A DNA stretch of 64,000 bases from the NCBI GenBank assembly GCA_038380435.1, contig JAWZYU010000028.1, positions 41,351,095 through 41,415,094 on the forward strand, written 5' to 3'. This document shows, piece after piece, positions 44,296-53,984 of this stretch; positions within the stretch are counted from its first letter, which is position 1, and every line of letters begins with the position of its first letter. Source of the stretch: Ryuthela nishihirai (lineage: Eukaryota > Arthropoda > Arachnida > Araneae > Heptathelidae). The translations under genes were made by a program, and so were the position numbers. The notes beneath the pieces are model-generated. The model was given only the letters and a program-made list of their open reading frames with translations. It was not told the origin of the DNA and searched no databases.

Positions 44296-44605
44296 GGAAG
44301 AGAAGGTAAAAATAGAGCGAAGGAAAGGAGTTCGCTCAAGGGGAAGTATGGTCCCCACGTAAATAATAGTTCATTGTTATTGATTCGCCGTGGTAACTTC
44401 AAAAAAGACATTCTTTGAATATTCTTTATAGGACATTTACCTGAACTTAAACGTGCACAGTGTATGGTTGTGTACGTTTAATTTTAATGCTCAAAATATG
44501 TCACCTTTCAAGTCGGAAAACAAACCTACAACTAATTTGTTAAAATTGAGTTCTTTAAATTCTTATTTTGTTAATTAATTAACAATGTGTGAAATACGAT
44601 TTATA
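44296..44605. other. No gene recognised
   Basis: AT-rich. A short SINE-core-like scrap (AACGTGCACAGTGTATGG) lies at 44450-44467. Confidence 0.45.
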
Positions 44606-45210
44606 TTATAGAGAGTTGGATTGGGACCATTGGACAATTGTTAAGAGACAGATGGCAGTCTCTTGTCAAGGAGGAGATTCAGCGTGTTCTTTAATGTGCA
44701 CAAGGTTGTGTTGGGTTGTTTTACCTCTGAGAGGCACTTTTTTGAACACCATGGGCTAAATGGCCAGTTCACATGGACCCCGAAGGCTCAGAGAAGGTTG
44801 GGTGAGGGGACCCACTGGAACAGCTGTTGGTAGACAGATGGTAGCCTCCCGTCAAGGCCATCCAGCGTGTTCTTTAACGTGCACAGGGTATGGCTCTTCC
44901 GCACAAGGGGCCACGGCTTAACGTCCCATCCGACGGACGGCGGCCTTTCCAAGTCCATCAGTGTCCCCTACTGACCGTGGGCAGGGCGGGGAATTTTCCG
45001 GAGATAAATCTCAACGCTGACCCAGCTGGGACTCGAACCTGGGAACTACAGATTACGAGCCTGGTGTGCACAAGGTATGGCTCTCCTGCAAACGGGGCAC
45101 GGATTTACTATCCATCCGATGGGCACAGCTTATTTCAAGCCCATCGGTGTCCCCTAATGATCGAGGTCAGGCAGGATGGGGAGTTTTGCGGAGATAAATC
45201 TCAAAGCTGG
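44606..45210 (-). mobile_element. Old SINE family A split by a younger copy
   Basis: Outer copy in two parts: 44606-44706 (body from GGGACCATTGGA to TGTGCACAAGGT) and 45077-45210 (core to AATCTCAAAGCTGG). It is diverged throughout. Confidence 0.85.
44707..45064 (-). mobile_element. SINE family A nested in an older copy, 5'-truncated
   Basis: TSD TGTGCACAAGGT at 44695-44706 and 45065-45076, perfect and made of SINE core. The head ends at GATTACGAGCCTGG, so the A box is missing although the TSD is intact. This means truncation at insertion. Confidence 0.93.
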
Positions 45211-45800
45211 GTTGGTTGGTTGTTTTATCTCTAAGTGGCAGTTTTTTGCACACAGCTGGCTAAATGGCCAGGTCGCAATGATCCTGAGGGCTCAGACAAG
45301 GTTAGGCGAGGGGACTTACTGGAACTGTTGGGAGACAGATAATAGCCTCGTTTCAAGGGCCAGCCAGCGTGTACTTTAATGTGCACAGGGTATGGCTCTG
45401 TCCTGCATATGGGACCACGACTTGACGTTCCATCAGAGTAATGGAGCGTTTCCAAGCCCATCGGTGTCCCCTACTTACCGAGAGCAGGGCCGGGACTTTT
45501 GGGGAGATAAGTCTTAACCACCGTCCCGTGGCCGAGTGGTTAGCGCGCTTGGCTACTGATCTACGGGACCTGGGTTCGAGCCCCGGGTAAGGCATGGATG
45601 TTCGTGTTGTTTTCTGCTGAGCTCCTGCCATCATCTCAGATCTTCTACTGTGGCATATAAACTCACTCCTGTCAGACCTCTGTGGCAAGCAGCTACTTGA
45701 GGGGGTATTTATTTATTTTTATTTAAGTCTTAACGTTGGCTTAGGTTAACACGAACCTGGGAACTGCAGATTACGAGCCTGGCGCGCTATCAAATCGGCT
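45211..45800 (-). mobile_element. Old SINE family A split by a family B SINE
   Basis: Tail and body at 45211-45508, remainder (head piece GAACCTGGGAACTGCAG, GATTACGAGCCTGGCGC) at 45735-45800. It abuts the previous old copy head to tail. Confidence 0.85.
45519..45724 (+). mobile_element. SINE family B nested in SINE family A, perfect TSD
   Basis: Complete head, body and ATTT tail. TSD AAGTCTTAAC at 45509-45518 and 45725-45734. It shows family B was active after this family A copy had landed. Confidence 0.95.
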
Positions 45801-45964
45801 CCCCTTATAAAGAGGTACGATTTAAATCACAACCCAATATACCATACATTTTCAAAGTTACCGTGGGTGTAAATGTAATAAACAAGTTTCAGTTCAAATG
45901 CAACAGATGCTGAAATCTCCACCACCGTCTTGAAGACAAGCATCCATCTCTTGTTACGGTTCTC

Positions 45965-46656
45965 TTGCAACTTTTCGAAGAGTTTGTTTCCAGGTGCCGT
46001 CAACAGTTAACTCTGTTTAATGTTATGTTTAGGTTCTTGCTTCATGGGGCTGTTGCGATAGATTCTTTGCTTAAGGTATCCCTACATAAGTCAGGTGATG
46101 TGAGGTCTGGGGATCGTGTTTGCCAAAGGCTACTCTCGACAATGCGCTCAGTTGGGTTGTTGGGTTGTTTTACCTCTGAGCGGCAATTTTTTGCACACCA
46201 TGGGCTAAATGGCCAGGTCACAAGGACCCCGAAGGCTCAGAAAAGGTTGGAAGAGAAGACCCACTGGAACAGCTGTTGGGAGACAGATGGTAGCCTCCCG
46301 TCAAGGCCATCCAGCGTGTTCTTTAACGTGCACAGGGTATGGCTCTCCCATACACGGGGCCATGGCTTAACGTCTCATCCGACGGACGGCGGCCTTTCCA
46401 AGCCCATCGGTGTCCCCTACTGACCGTGGGCAGGGCGGGGAATTTTGCGGAGATAAATCTCAACGCTGACCCAGCTGGGACTCGAACCTGGGAACTACAG
46501 ATTACGAGCCTGGCGCGCTACCGACTGAGGCACCCCCGTCCCACAATGCGCTCAGAAAAGAAGTCTTGCAAAAAAAGCCGTCGTATTCACAGTATGGACG
46601 GTCGTCCCATCCTGTTGAAACCTAGTATTGTTACTAGCTTTCCCCTAAAAACGTAA
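45965..46656 (+). pseudogene. Unrecognised open frame interrupted by a SINE
   Basis: Codons from 45965 (LQLFEEFVSRCRQQLTLFN) to LLSTMRS at the TSD continue in phase on the far side of the SINE (MRSEKKSCKKSRRIHSMDGR) and stop at about 46656. This gives roughly 95 codons before the insertion. The C-terminal part is basic (KKSCKKSRR). I do not recognise a family. It could be an old transposon frame, an exon, or chance. Confidence 0.3.
46152..46542 (-). mobile_element. SINE family A, full length, perfect TSD
   Basis: TSD ACAATGCGCTCAG (13 bp) at 46139-46151 and 46543-46555. Confidence 0.95.
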
Positions 46657-46804
46657 TGCTGTTGTTGTTTATTTCCGTTATTTAAAAACTTTGTTCTTTG
46701 GGTTGCGTTTTAAATGATACACATTGTATATTGATTATACGACACCTGAAACCAATGTATTCATGAAATCTCATAAGTTCTGTTAGCCGAAAAAAAAAGT
46801 TTAA

Positions 46805-47490
46805 TGAGGCGGAGTTGATTCAGTCAGTAGCGCACCAAGTTTGTAATCTGCAGTTCCCAGGTTCGAGTCGCAGCTGGGCAAGCGCTGAGATATATCTCCG
46901 CAAAACTCCCTGTCCACGGTTAATAACGGACACCGATTGGCTTGGAAAGGCCGCCGTCCGTCGGATACGACTTTAAGCCCTTGTCTCTTGTGATGGAGAG
47001 CCATATCTTTTGGTTTCCCCGCCCTGCCCACGGTCAGTAGGGGACACCGATGGGCTTGGAAAGGCCGCCGTCCGTCGGATGGGACGTTAAGCCGTGGTCC
47101 CATGTGCGGGAGAGACATACCCTGTGCACGTTAAAGAACACGCTGGATGGCCTTGACGGGAGGCTACCATCTGTTTCCCAACAGCTGTTCCAGTGGGTCC
47201 CCTCCCCCAAGCTTCTCTGAGCCTTCGGGGTCCTTGTGGCCTGGCCATTTAGCCCATTGTGTGCAAAAATGTGCCGCTCAGAGGTAAAACAATCCAATCC
47301 AATCCAAGCCATACCTTTTGCACGTTAAAGAACACGCTGGATGGCCTTGACGGAAGGCTACCATCTGTCTCTCAACAGCTGACCAATGGGTCCTTTCCCT
47401 CACCTTTTCTGAGCCCTTGGGGGTCCTAATTACCTGTCCATTTAGCCCATTGTGTGCAAAAAATGTACCCCTCAGAGGTAAAACAACCCA
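46805..47490 (+). mobile_element. Old SINE family A split by a younger copy
   Basis: Outer copy: 46805-47012 (head GAGGCGGAGTTGATTCAGTC with worn A box, B box GGTTCGAGTC, core) and 47321-47490 (CACGTTAAAG to the AACAACCCAAAA end). Confidence 0.9.
47013..47307 (+). mobile_element. 5'-truncated SINE family A nested in an older copy
   Basis: Flanked by GCCATATCTTTTG at 47000-47012 and GCCATACCTTTTG at 47308-47320 (13 bp, one mismatch). It lacks the whole tRNA-like head and begins at TTTCCCCGCCC. The tail is AATCCAATCCAATCC. Confidence 0.92.
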
Positions 47491-48245
47491 AAATTTGAAT
47501 CAAAATTAACAGTTTTTTTTAAAAAAATAGTAAAAAAAGAGAGAGAACAAATTAATGTACCTAATATTTTATCCCCTTTACATATGAAACATTATAGCTA
47601 AATATTTTACATTTTTTTTTTATGAAACCCATGCAACATTTTACAAAAACGACGTGGAAACATTTATCAGGAAAACTTGTTTTTCATTCTCTTCAGTGTT
47701 ATTTCGAAAGATATTCATTTTAATTTATAAGCTCCTTCTAAAAGGAAACGAGCTTATTTCTCCCTTTGTCCAAGGGTTGTAGATATTCAATTTTATTTCT
47801 TTTTAGAGCTGAATTAAAAATTCATTTTGGGTTGGAGAAGCATTGACTAAATGTAACGAGTCGCATTATCTTAATTTATCGATAGTTTCAAATAACACCA
47901 TTAATGGTGGAAACTTTTGGAAAAAGCCAAGACTTTAGAGGAATATTTGATGCGAATTTTAACTGTTTTTTTTTGCGTCTGGTTCAGTGGAAGATGTTCA
48001 GACTTCCACTGGGGAATGCAAATATCGGCTAGTGACGTCATATGGCTTTCGATTCCCATTCTGCATTGAAAAAATGCCAGATGATATGGCATTCGTTAAA
48101 AAGAAATCGAAGTTCAAAATGTTTTTACCGTTTTCCATTGTAAGTTCGATATTCCGTTCAAGAATTTTAGTATCAATACGGCATTTGATTTTTGAGTTTT
48201 TTATTTTTCCTCGCAAAGGTTTCGATTTTGAAACATTTTTTGTAC
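47491..48245. other. No gene recognised
   Basis: AT-rich. 47987-48230 has overlapping frames on both strands (the plus reads EKMPDDMAFVKKKSKFKMF) with no familiar motif. Confidence 0.4.
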
Positions 48246-48275
48246 GTTGGGTTGTTTTACCTCTGAGCAGCTCTT

Positions 48276-49163
48276 TTAATAATAATAATAATCTTTATTT
48301 TATTCCGCCAGTCAGTAATATACATTTATATAACAATATACATCTACATATCATAATTATCTAATAACAATTGATACATGCATGAGAAAAATCGAGAAGT
48401 GAAATAGCTGAGAAATATCAATTGCATCAGAAAAGGTAAATAACAATCGTAATAAATATTAGTGATTAATAGAAAAGGCGAAACTAAAAAGGAGAGCATA
48501 GTAAAATAAATAAATACCCCCTCAAGCAGCTACTTGCCACAGAGGTCTGACAGGAGCCTGTCAGTTTATATGCCATAGTAGAAGATCTGAGAGGACGGCA
48601 GGACCTCAGCAGAAAAACGACACATACATCCATGCCTTACCCGGGGCTCGAACCCAGATCAGTAGCCAAGCGCGCTAACCACTCGGCCATGAGACGGCAA
48701 GAGCATAGTAAGCTGACGCTTATTTTTAGTTAATGCTCCCTATTTCCTTTAAAGTTCAATTATGACAACAGTAAAGTATACAATAATTCAAATAGTACAA
48801 TAATTCAAGAGTATAAAAGGTCAAATGGTTATGAGACATATTACACTGATACATAGAAGAAGGTTTCATTGCTTTGTAAGAAGAAACGTTCTACTTTTGA
48901 TTTTAAAGATTTTGCATTTTTAACATCATCAGGAAATTCAGACCAAATTTTTACTGCATTGTATTTGATAGATCTCTGCCCAATTGACAATCGACACATA
49001 GGTATTCTCAGATCCTCTCTATGACGTGTTTCGTAATTTTGAAAATTCGAAAGACTCTGAAAATAGTCTTTAAATCTATCCAATTTAATCAATCTCATTG
49101 TAATCGAATACACAAAATTTCCTGATATCAGTTTGTAATTATTATAGACATTAAGAATTTTAA
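48276..49163 (-). pseudogene. LINE 3' fragment (Jockey/CR1-type C-terminus)
   Basis: The minus frame 49113-48841 reads YETRHREDLRIPMCRLSIGQ, then SIKYNAVKIWSEFPDDVKNA and a SKVERFFL end. This is the usual C-terminal segment of Jockey/CR1/L2-type pol proteins (YxTR, P, Y-xx-xx-WN-LP pattern). The 3' UTR ends in AATAAAGATTATTATTATTATT, a short ATT-repeat tail at 48276-48292. 5'-truncated. A family B SINE sits in the 3' UTR. Confidence 0.8.
48505..48699 (-). mobile_element. SINE family B, perfect TSD
   Basis: TSD AGAGCATAGTAA at 48493-48504 and 48700-48711. The head has lost a few bases around the B box (CTCGAACCCAGATCAG), so the promoter is damaged. Confidence 0.95.
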
Positions 49164-49710
49164 CCTCAGAAAATTTTTGTGCACAAAAATGGACTAAATG
49201 GCCAGGTCACAAGGGCCCCGAGGGCTCAGAGAAGGTTGGGGGAGAGACTCACTGCACAGCTGAGGAGACAGATGGAGGCCATCCAGCGTGTTCTTTAACG
49301 TGCACGGGGATGGCTCTCCGATACACGGAGCCACGGCTTAACGTCTCATCCGACGGACGGCGGTTTTTCCAAGCCCATCGGTGTTCCCTACTGACAGAAG
49401 GTAAGGCGAGAAGTTTTGCGGAGATAAATCTGAACCCTTGCCCAGGTGGGACTCGAACCTGGAAAATGCAGATTACAAGCCTGGCGCGCTACAGCGTGAG
49501 CTACCCCCTCCCCGCCATTGGGGTCTTTGTGACCTGGCCATTACCGTTACAATTGTGTAAACAAAAGTGCCGCTCCGAGTCCAAAGAACATCCCAACTCT
49601 TTTTCAATTGATGGAAGACACGAATGCTAAGAAATATTTCAAACTTTTCACACCCTATACGGGAACACTAAATACAAAAATATTTTTGATTAACAGTAAA
49701 TTGCTAAATA

Positions 49711-50108
49711 CAGGTAACCCCAGTTTAACGTGGGAAATGCATTCCGGGGACCCCCGCGTTAAACTTTTTTTTTTATAATTTATTTGTTTTTTTTGCATAT
49801 CTTACTGATTTTTGATTTTTTTTTTCTTTGTAATGTAATAAACGTTTTATTTCAACAAAAATAATTATATTTCGCAGTTTTCATGAAAAGGTTCATAAAT
49901 GCAAAAATAATTACTGGTGTTTTCTCTACGTATTTGATTTTAAGATTTTTTTTTAAAAGACGTTGGGGCTTTAAAAAAGTTCTTGACATGCATCTGCAGA
50001 ACAATTGCACTTACCTCAACAAAACTATTATTCTCCTTCAAAGGACTCCCATGCAACATCTGCGAAATGTTGCAGATGTCTTCGCCAATTCTGGAACGCT
50101 TGGTGATG
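49711..50108. mobile_element. Possible pogo/Tigger-type end and unrecognised flank
   Basis: CAGGTAACCCCAGTTTAACG near 49711 and ACCCCCGCGTTAAAC near 49750 resemble terminal repeats of pogo-like elements. No second terminus or transposase was found. The remaining sequence to 50108 holds a 103-codon frame without motif. Confidence 0.35.
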
Positions 50109-50631
50109 CAGTCGCTCAAAAAAATATCCGAACACTATGGTTGATTAAAGAATTCAGAAAAAATATCTGGCAACGACTTTTTTTTAGAAATTAGTGATCT
50201 GGCAACCTTCACGTGACACGAACGTTGCCAGATCACTGATTTCTAAAAAAGCCGTTGCCAGATATTTTTTCTGAATTCGGTAATCAATCATTTTCGGATA
50301 TCTTTTCGGATATTTTTTTGAGCGACTGTAGGAGGTCATATTATTTTGATACTAGATCGTGTGGGCTCACTCACGGAAATATTGAGCGTGTGCAGTTACC
50401 GTTCACAGCAAACTGGAGCGTGTGCAGTAACTGCACACGCTCCAGTTTGCTGTGAACGGTAACTGGAGCGTGTACAGTTGCTGCACACGCTCCAGATATT
50501 TTTCCTGAATTCTGTAATCACGTGACACAAAGGTTGCCAGATCACTAATTTGTAAAAAAAGTCGTTGCCAGATATTTTTTCTGAATTCTTCTATCAACCA
50601 TAGTGTTCGGATATTATTTTGAGCGACTGTA
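50109..50631. mobile_element. MITE family C, tandem pair
   Basis: CAGTCGCTC at 50109, ends AGCGACTGTA at 50330 and 50631. The left unit is a simple palindrome. The right unit contains GTTCACAGCAAACTGG and its inverse around GTGCAGTAACTGCAC (hairpin 50395-50465). It abuts the 3' end of the mariner transposase remnant. Confidence 0.82.
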
Positions 50632-50843
50632 CTCCTGTTGGAGAAATACTGTACTCCGCAACTCTGAATGAATCCATTTGTAAGTTCTTGCACTCTTGAA
50701 AAAAGGGTGCAAGAACCACCTCCAGCAAATCCCTTTTTAAATTTTGGAAACAACCAAAAATCGCTTAATGCAAGATCGTGAATATGCAGGATGGAGGTCT
50801 TTGATTCTTCCCTGCTCCAGTTAGCTGTAACTTGCCGGGATTT

Positions 50844-51637
50844 CTAGGTTGGGTTGTTTTACCTCTGAGCGGCACTTATTTTTGCACACCATGGGCTAAA
50901 TGGCAAGGTCACATGGACCCCGAAGGATCAGAGGAGGTTGGGGGATGGACCCACTGGAACATCTGTTGGGAGACAGATGGTAGCGTTGTTGTTTGGGTTG
51001 TTTTACCTCTGAGCGGCACTTTTTTGCACACCATGGGCTAAATGGCCAGGTCACATGGACCCCGAAGGCTCAGAGAAGGTTGGGGGAGGGGACCCAATGG
51101 AACAGCTGTTGGGAGACAGATGGTAGCCTCCCGTCAAGGCCATTCAGTGTGTTCTTTAACGTGCACAGGGTATGGCTCTCCCGCACACGGGGCCACGGCT
51201 TAACGTCCCATCCGACGGACGGCGGCCTTTCCAAGTCCATCGGTGTCCCCTACTGACCGTGGGCAGGGTGGGGAATTTTGCGGAGATAAATCTCAACGCG
51301 GACCCAGCTGGGACTCGAACCTGGGAATTACAGATTACGAGCCTGGAGCGCTACCGACTGAGCCACCCCCGCCCCAACAGATGGTAGCCTCCCGTCAAGG
51401 TCATCCAGTGTGTTCTTTAACGTGCATAGGGTATGGCTCTCCCGCACACGGGGCCACGGCTTAACGTCCCATCCGACGGATGGCGGCCTTTCCAAGCCCA
51501 TCGGTGTCCACTACTGACCGTGGGCAGGGCGGGGAATTATGCGGATATAAATCTCAACGCTGACCCAGCTGGGACTCGAACCTGAGAACTACAGATTACG
51601 AGCCTGGCGCGCTACCGACTGAGCCACCCCCGCCCCT
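50844..51637 (-). mobile_element. SINE family A inserted in the mariner gene, itself split
   Basis: Outer copy 50844-50984 plus 51389-51637. TSD CCGGGATTT at 50835-50843 and 51638-51646, within the AHKSR codons of the transposase. Confidence 0.92.
50985..51376 (-). mobile_element. SINE family A nested in the outer SINE
   Basis: TSD ACAGATGGTAGC at 50973-50984 and 51377-51388, made of SINE sequence. It is the youngest layer here: mariner, then outer SINE, then this copy. Confidence 0.95.
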
Positions 51638-51943
51638 CCGGGATTTGTGAGCACTGGCATTGTCATAAAAGAGAACCCTTGACACGCTTGTTGTTGGAGG
51701 CTGCTCCTTCATCTCCTTAAATATTTTGGGTAAAACAATGTAGTATTGGCCACTTATAATCATTTCGTAAGGTAAGGTGCTACCAGTCCTCGGTAATTGA
51801 TAAAGATTGTGAACATCCTCTTCCTTGAGCGAAAGTCTTGTCGGAGGATTTGGTGATGTCGGAGATTCATCTTCCAGAACCCAAACATAGTTGTCGATCT
51901 TTCTGAGAGTTTTATAATAATAAAACCTCATATCATCACGTGT

Positions 51944-52520
51944 TCCCAGGTTTGAGTCCCAGGTGAGCCGGGGGTGGCTCAGTCGGTAGCGCGCCAGGCT
52001 CGTAATCTGTAGTTCCCAGGTTCGAGTCCCAGCTGTGTCAGCGTTGAGATTTATCTCCGCAAAATTCCCCGCCCTGCCCACGGTCAGTAGGGGACACCGA
52101 TGGGCTTGGACAGGCCGCCGTCCGTCGAATGGGACGTTAAACCGTGGTCCCGTGTGCGGGAGAGCCATACCCTGTGCACGTTTAAGAACACGCTGGATGG
52201 CCTTGACGGGAGGCTACCATCTGTCTCCCAACAGCTGTTCCAGTGGGTCCCCTCCCCCAACCTTCTCTGAGCCTTCGGGGTCCATGTGACCTGGCCATTT
52301 AGCCCATGGTGTGCAAAAAAAGTGCCGCTCAAAGGTAAAACAACCCAACCCAGCTGAGCCAGCGTTGAGATTTATCTCCGCAAAACTCCCCGCCCTGCCC
52401 ACGATCAGTAAGGGACACCGATGGGCTTGGAAAGGCCGCCGTTCGTCGGATGGGACGTTAAGCCATGGCTCCGTGTGTGGGAGAGCTCTACCCTGTGCAC
52501 GTTGAAGAACACACTGGATG
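51944..52520 (+). mobile_element. SINE family A fragment split by a younger copy
   Basis: Outer part 51944-51969 (CCCAGGTTTGAGTCCCAGG) and 52361-52520 (CAGCGTTGAG to ACACACTGGATG). It lacks the A-box half and the 3' end. Confidence 0.88.
51970..52348 (+). mobile_element. SINE family A nested in an older copy
   Basis: CCCAGGTGAGCC at 51958-51969 and CCCAGCTGAGCC at 52349-52360 form a 12-bp TSD with one mismatch, lying in the head of the outer copy. The body is complete. Confidence 0.93.
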
Positions 52521-52524
52521 TTTC

Positions 52525-52652
52525 ACAGACACATTCGTGTCACGTGACAAGAAGGTTGCGAGATCACTAATTTCTAAAATAATCGTTGCCAGATATTTTT
52601 TCTGAATTCTGTAATCAACCATAGCGTTCGGATATTTTTTTGAGCGACTGTA
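52525..52652. mobile_element. MITE family C, right arm only
   Basis: ATTCGTGTCACGTGAC through TTGAGCGACTGTA ending at 52652. Its partner arm is not adjacent. The mariner remnant lies between this end and the ends at 50109-50631. Confidence 0.8.
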
Positions 52653-53474
52653 CTAAAATAAAAAAGTGAACTAAAAACCTCCTTAAACGGGAGTTACTTG
52701 CAATATCCTTTTTTTTTAAATTGTTTCCATGTTGAGAATATGTAATAAATTCGAAATTATTAAATTAATTTTTAAAAATTTTATTTCCGTTCCACTTACT
52801 ATTCCTTTCATTTTCATCGTTTTTAATTTTTCGTGGGAGAAGTTGCTTTCCTAGACAAAAGGAAACCGTAATATCGTTTTCCAAACGTCATTAGGTGAAC
52901 CAAATTAATTCAGAAAATGAAAAAGTTGTCAGTTAAATGGTTTCGCATTCGAATTCCGTTCGCTTCAAATTTCCCCATTCGCCAACATCTGATTTTGATT
53001 TTCTATCTTCCTCCGCTCTCCATCACTCAGCTCTCGGATGCTGAGAGATGATGAGAGGATCGGTTTCCATAGGATTTCAAAAGAGCATCTCTACGGCTTC
53101 TGTCTTTTCTCGGATTGCATTCAATATCGTTTTCCTCTCAAAAGAAAAGCCACGAAAGATGAAACTGCTTCGCATTTCATTTCTTCCAATGCATACATTT
53201 GATCTCCAATCTCAAAAGAATTGGAGAAAAGATGAAATGAATATCTCACCATTTTGGGATTTAATGTCGAGATGGAATTTCATTCCCGTTTTCTTTCTTG
53301 ATCAGCTTTAAAAGAATTTTTGCCAACAGATTATGCTCTGATGTATCATCTTGAAATTTGAGGTTCGTTCGAAACTCCATTTCTCTTGCTTTTGAGAGTG
53401 AAACGCGAAACAGAGTATACACTCGATTATCCGTACCTCTATTATCCGGATTGCATGGCACTCTTTGAAAAATC
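52653..53474. other. No gene; possible pogo-type end at 53412
   Basis: AT-rich. An 87-codon frame at 53048-53311 has no motif. ACTCGATTATCCGTACCTC and TATTATCCGGATTG at 53420-53455 resemble pogo/Tigger ends. Confidence 0.4.
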
Positions 53475-53484
53475 GTTCACCGTG

Positions 53485-53871
53485 TTGTGTTTGTGTTGTT
53501 TTACCTCTGAGCGGCACTTTTTTGCACACCATGGGCTAAATGGTAAGGTTACATGGACCCCGAAGGCTCAGAGAAGGTTGGGGGAGGGGACCCACTGGAA
53601 CAGCTGTGGGGAGACAGATGGTAGCCTCCCGTCAAGGCCATCCAGTGTTCTTTAACGTACACAGGGTATGGCTCTCCCGCACACGAGAACACGGCTTAAC
53701 GTCCCATCCGACGGACGGCGGCCTTTCCAAACCCATCGGTGTCCCCTACTGACCGTGGGCAGGGTGGGGAGTTTTGCGGAGATAAATCTCAACGCTGACC
53801 CAGCTGGGACTGGAAGCTGGGAACTACAGATTACGAGTCTGGCGCGCTACCGACTAAGCCACCCCCGCTCC
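53485..53871 (-). mobile_element. SINE family A, full length
   Basis: GTTCACCGTG at 53475-53484 and GTTCGCCGTG at 53872-53881, a 10-bp TSD with one mismatch. The body lost a GC step (TCCAGTGTTCTT) near 53640. B-box bases are changed (GGACTGGAAGC). Confidence 0.93.
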
Positions 53872-53984
53872 GTTCGCCGTGCATTTATTTGGAAACACAA
53901 TAGCTCGAGACGTTGTCCATATAGAAATCGGGTTTCAAGATAGGAGCGCAGCACTTGATGTGTGGAAATTTAATTGTGATTTCT

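Larger units (their letters stand above)
48246..49600 (-). mobile_element. Old SINE family A split by a LINE fragment, plus inverted tail piece
   Basis: Tail end GTTGGGTTGTTTTACCTCTG at 48248-48267 and body-to-head at 49164-49515 belong to one minus-strand copy. Flanks ACCTCTGAGCAGCTCTTT and ACCTCAGAAAATTTTT are probably the worn TSD of the LINE. At 49515-49600 a plus-strand 3' piece (GTGACCTGGCCATTACC to CATCCCAACTC) follows. Confidence 0.8.
50640..51943 (-). pseudogene. Mariner-type transposase, broken by nested SINEs
   Basis: On the minus strand 51943-51638 reads DDMRFYYYKTLRKIDNYVWV, then LEDESPTSP, SGQYYIVLPKIFKEMK and VLFYDNASAHKSR. After the SINE block (50844-51637) it resumes KSRQVTANW, then HIHDLALSDFWLFPKFKKG (50843-50700). 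These correspond to the GDE, HDNA and PDLAP-D regions of a mariner D,D34D catalytic core. Here about 32 residues separate the last two Asp. The N-terminal DNA-binding domain is missing. The frame enters a MITE C end at 50631. Confidence 0.8.

Noticed and set aside
45176..45688. Direct repeat of old SINE pieces as a tandem array
   Set aside because: Better explained by two adjacent old copies plus a TSD-flanked family B insertion; periods are not constant.
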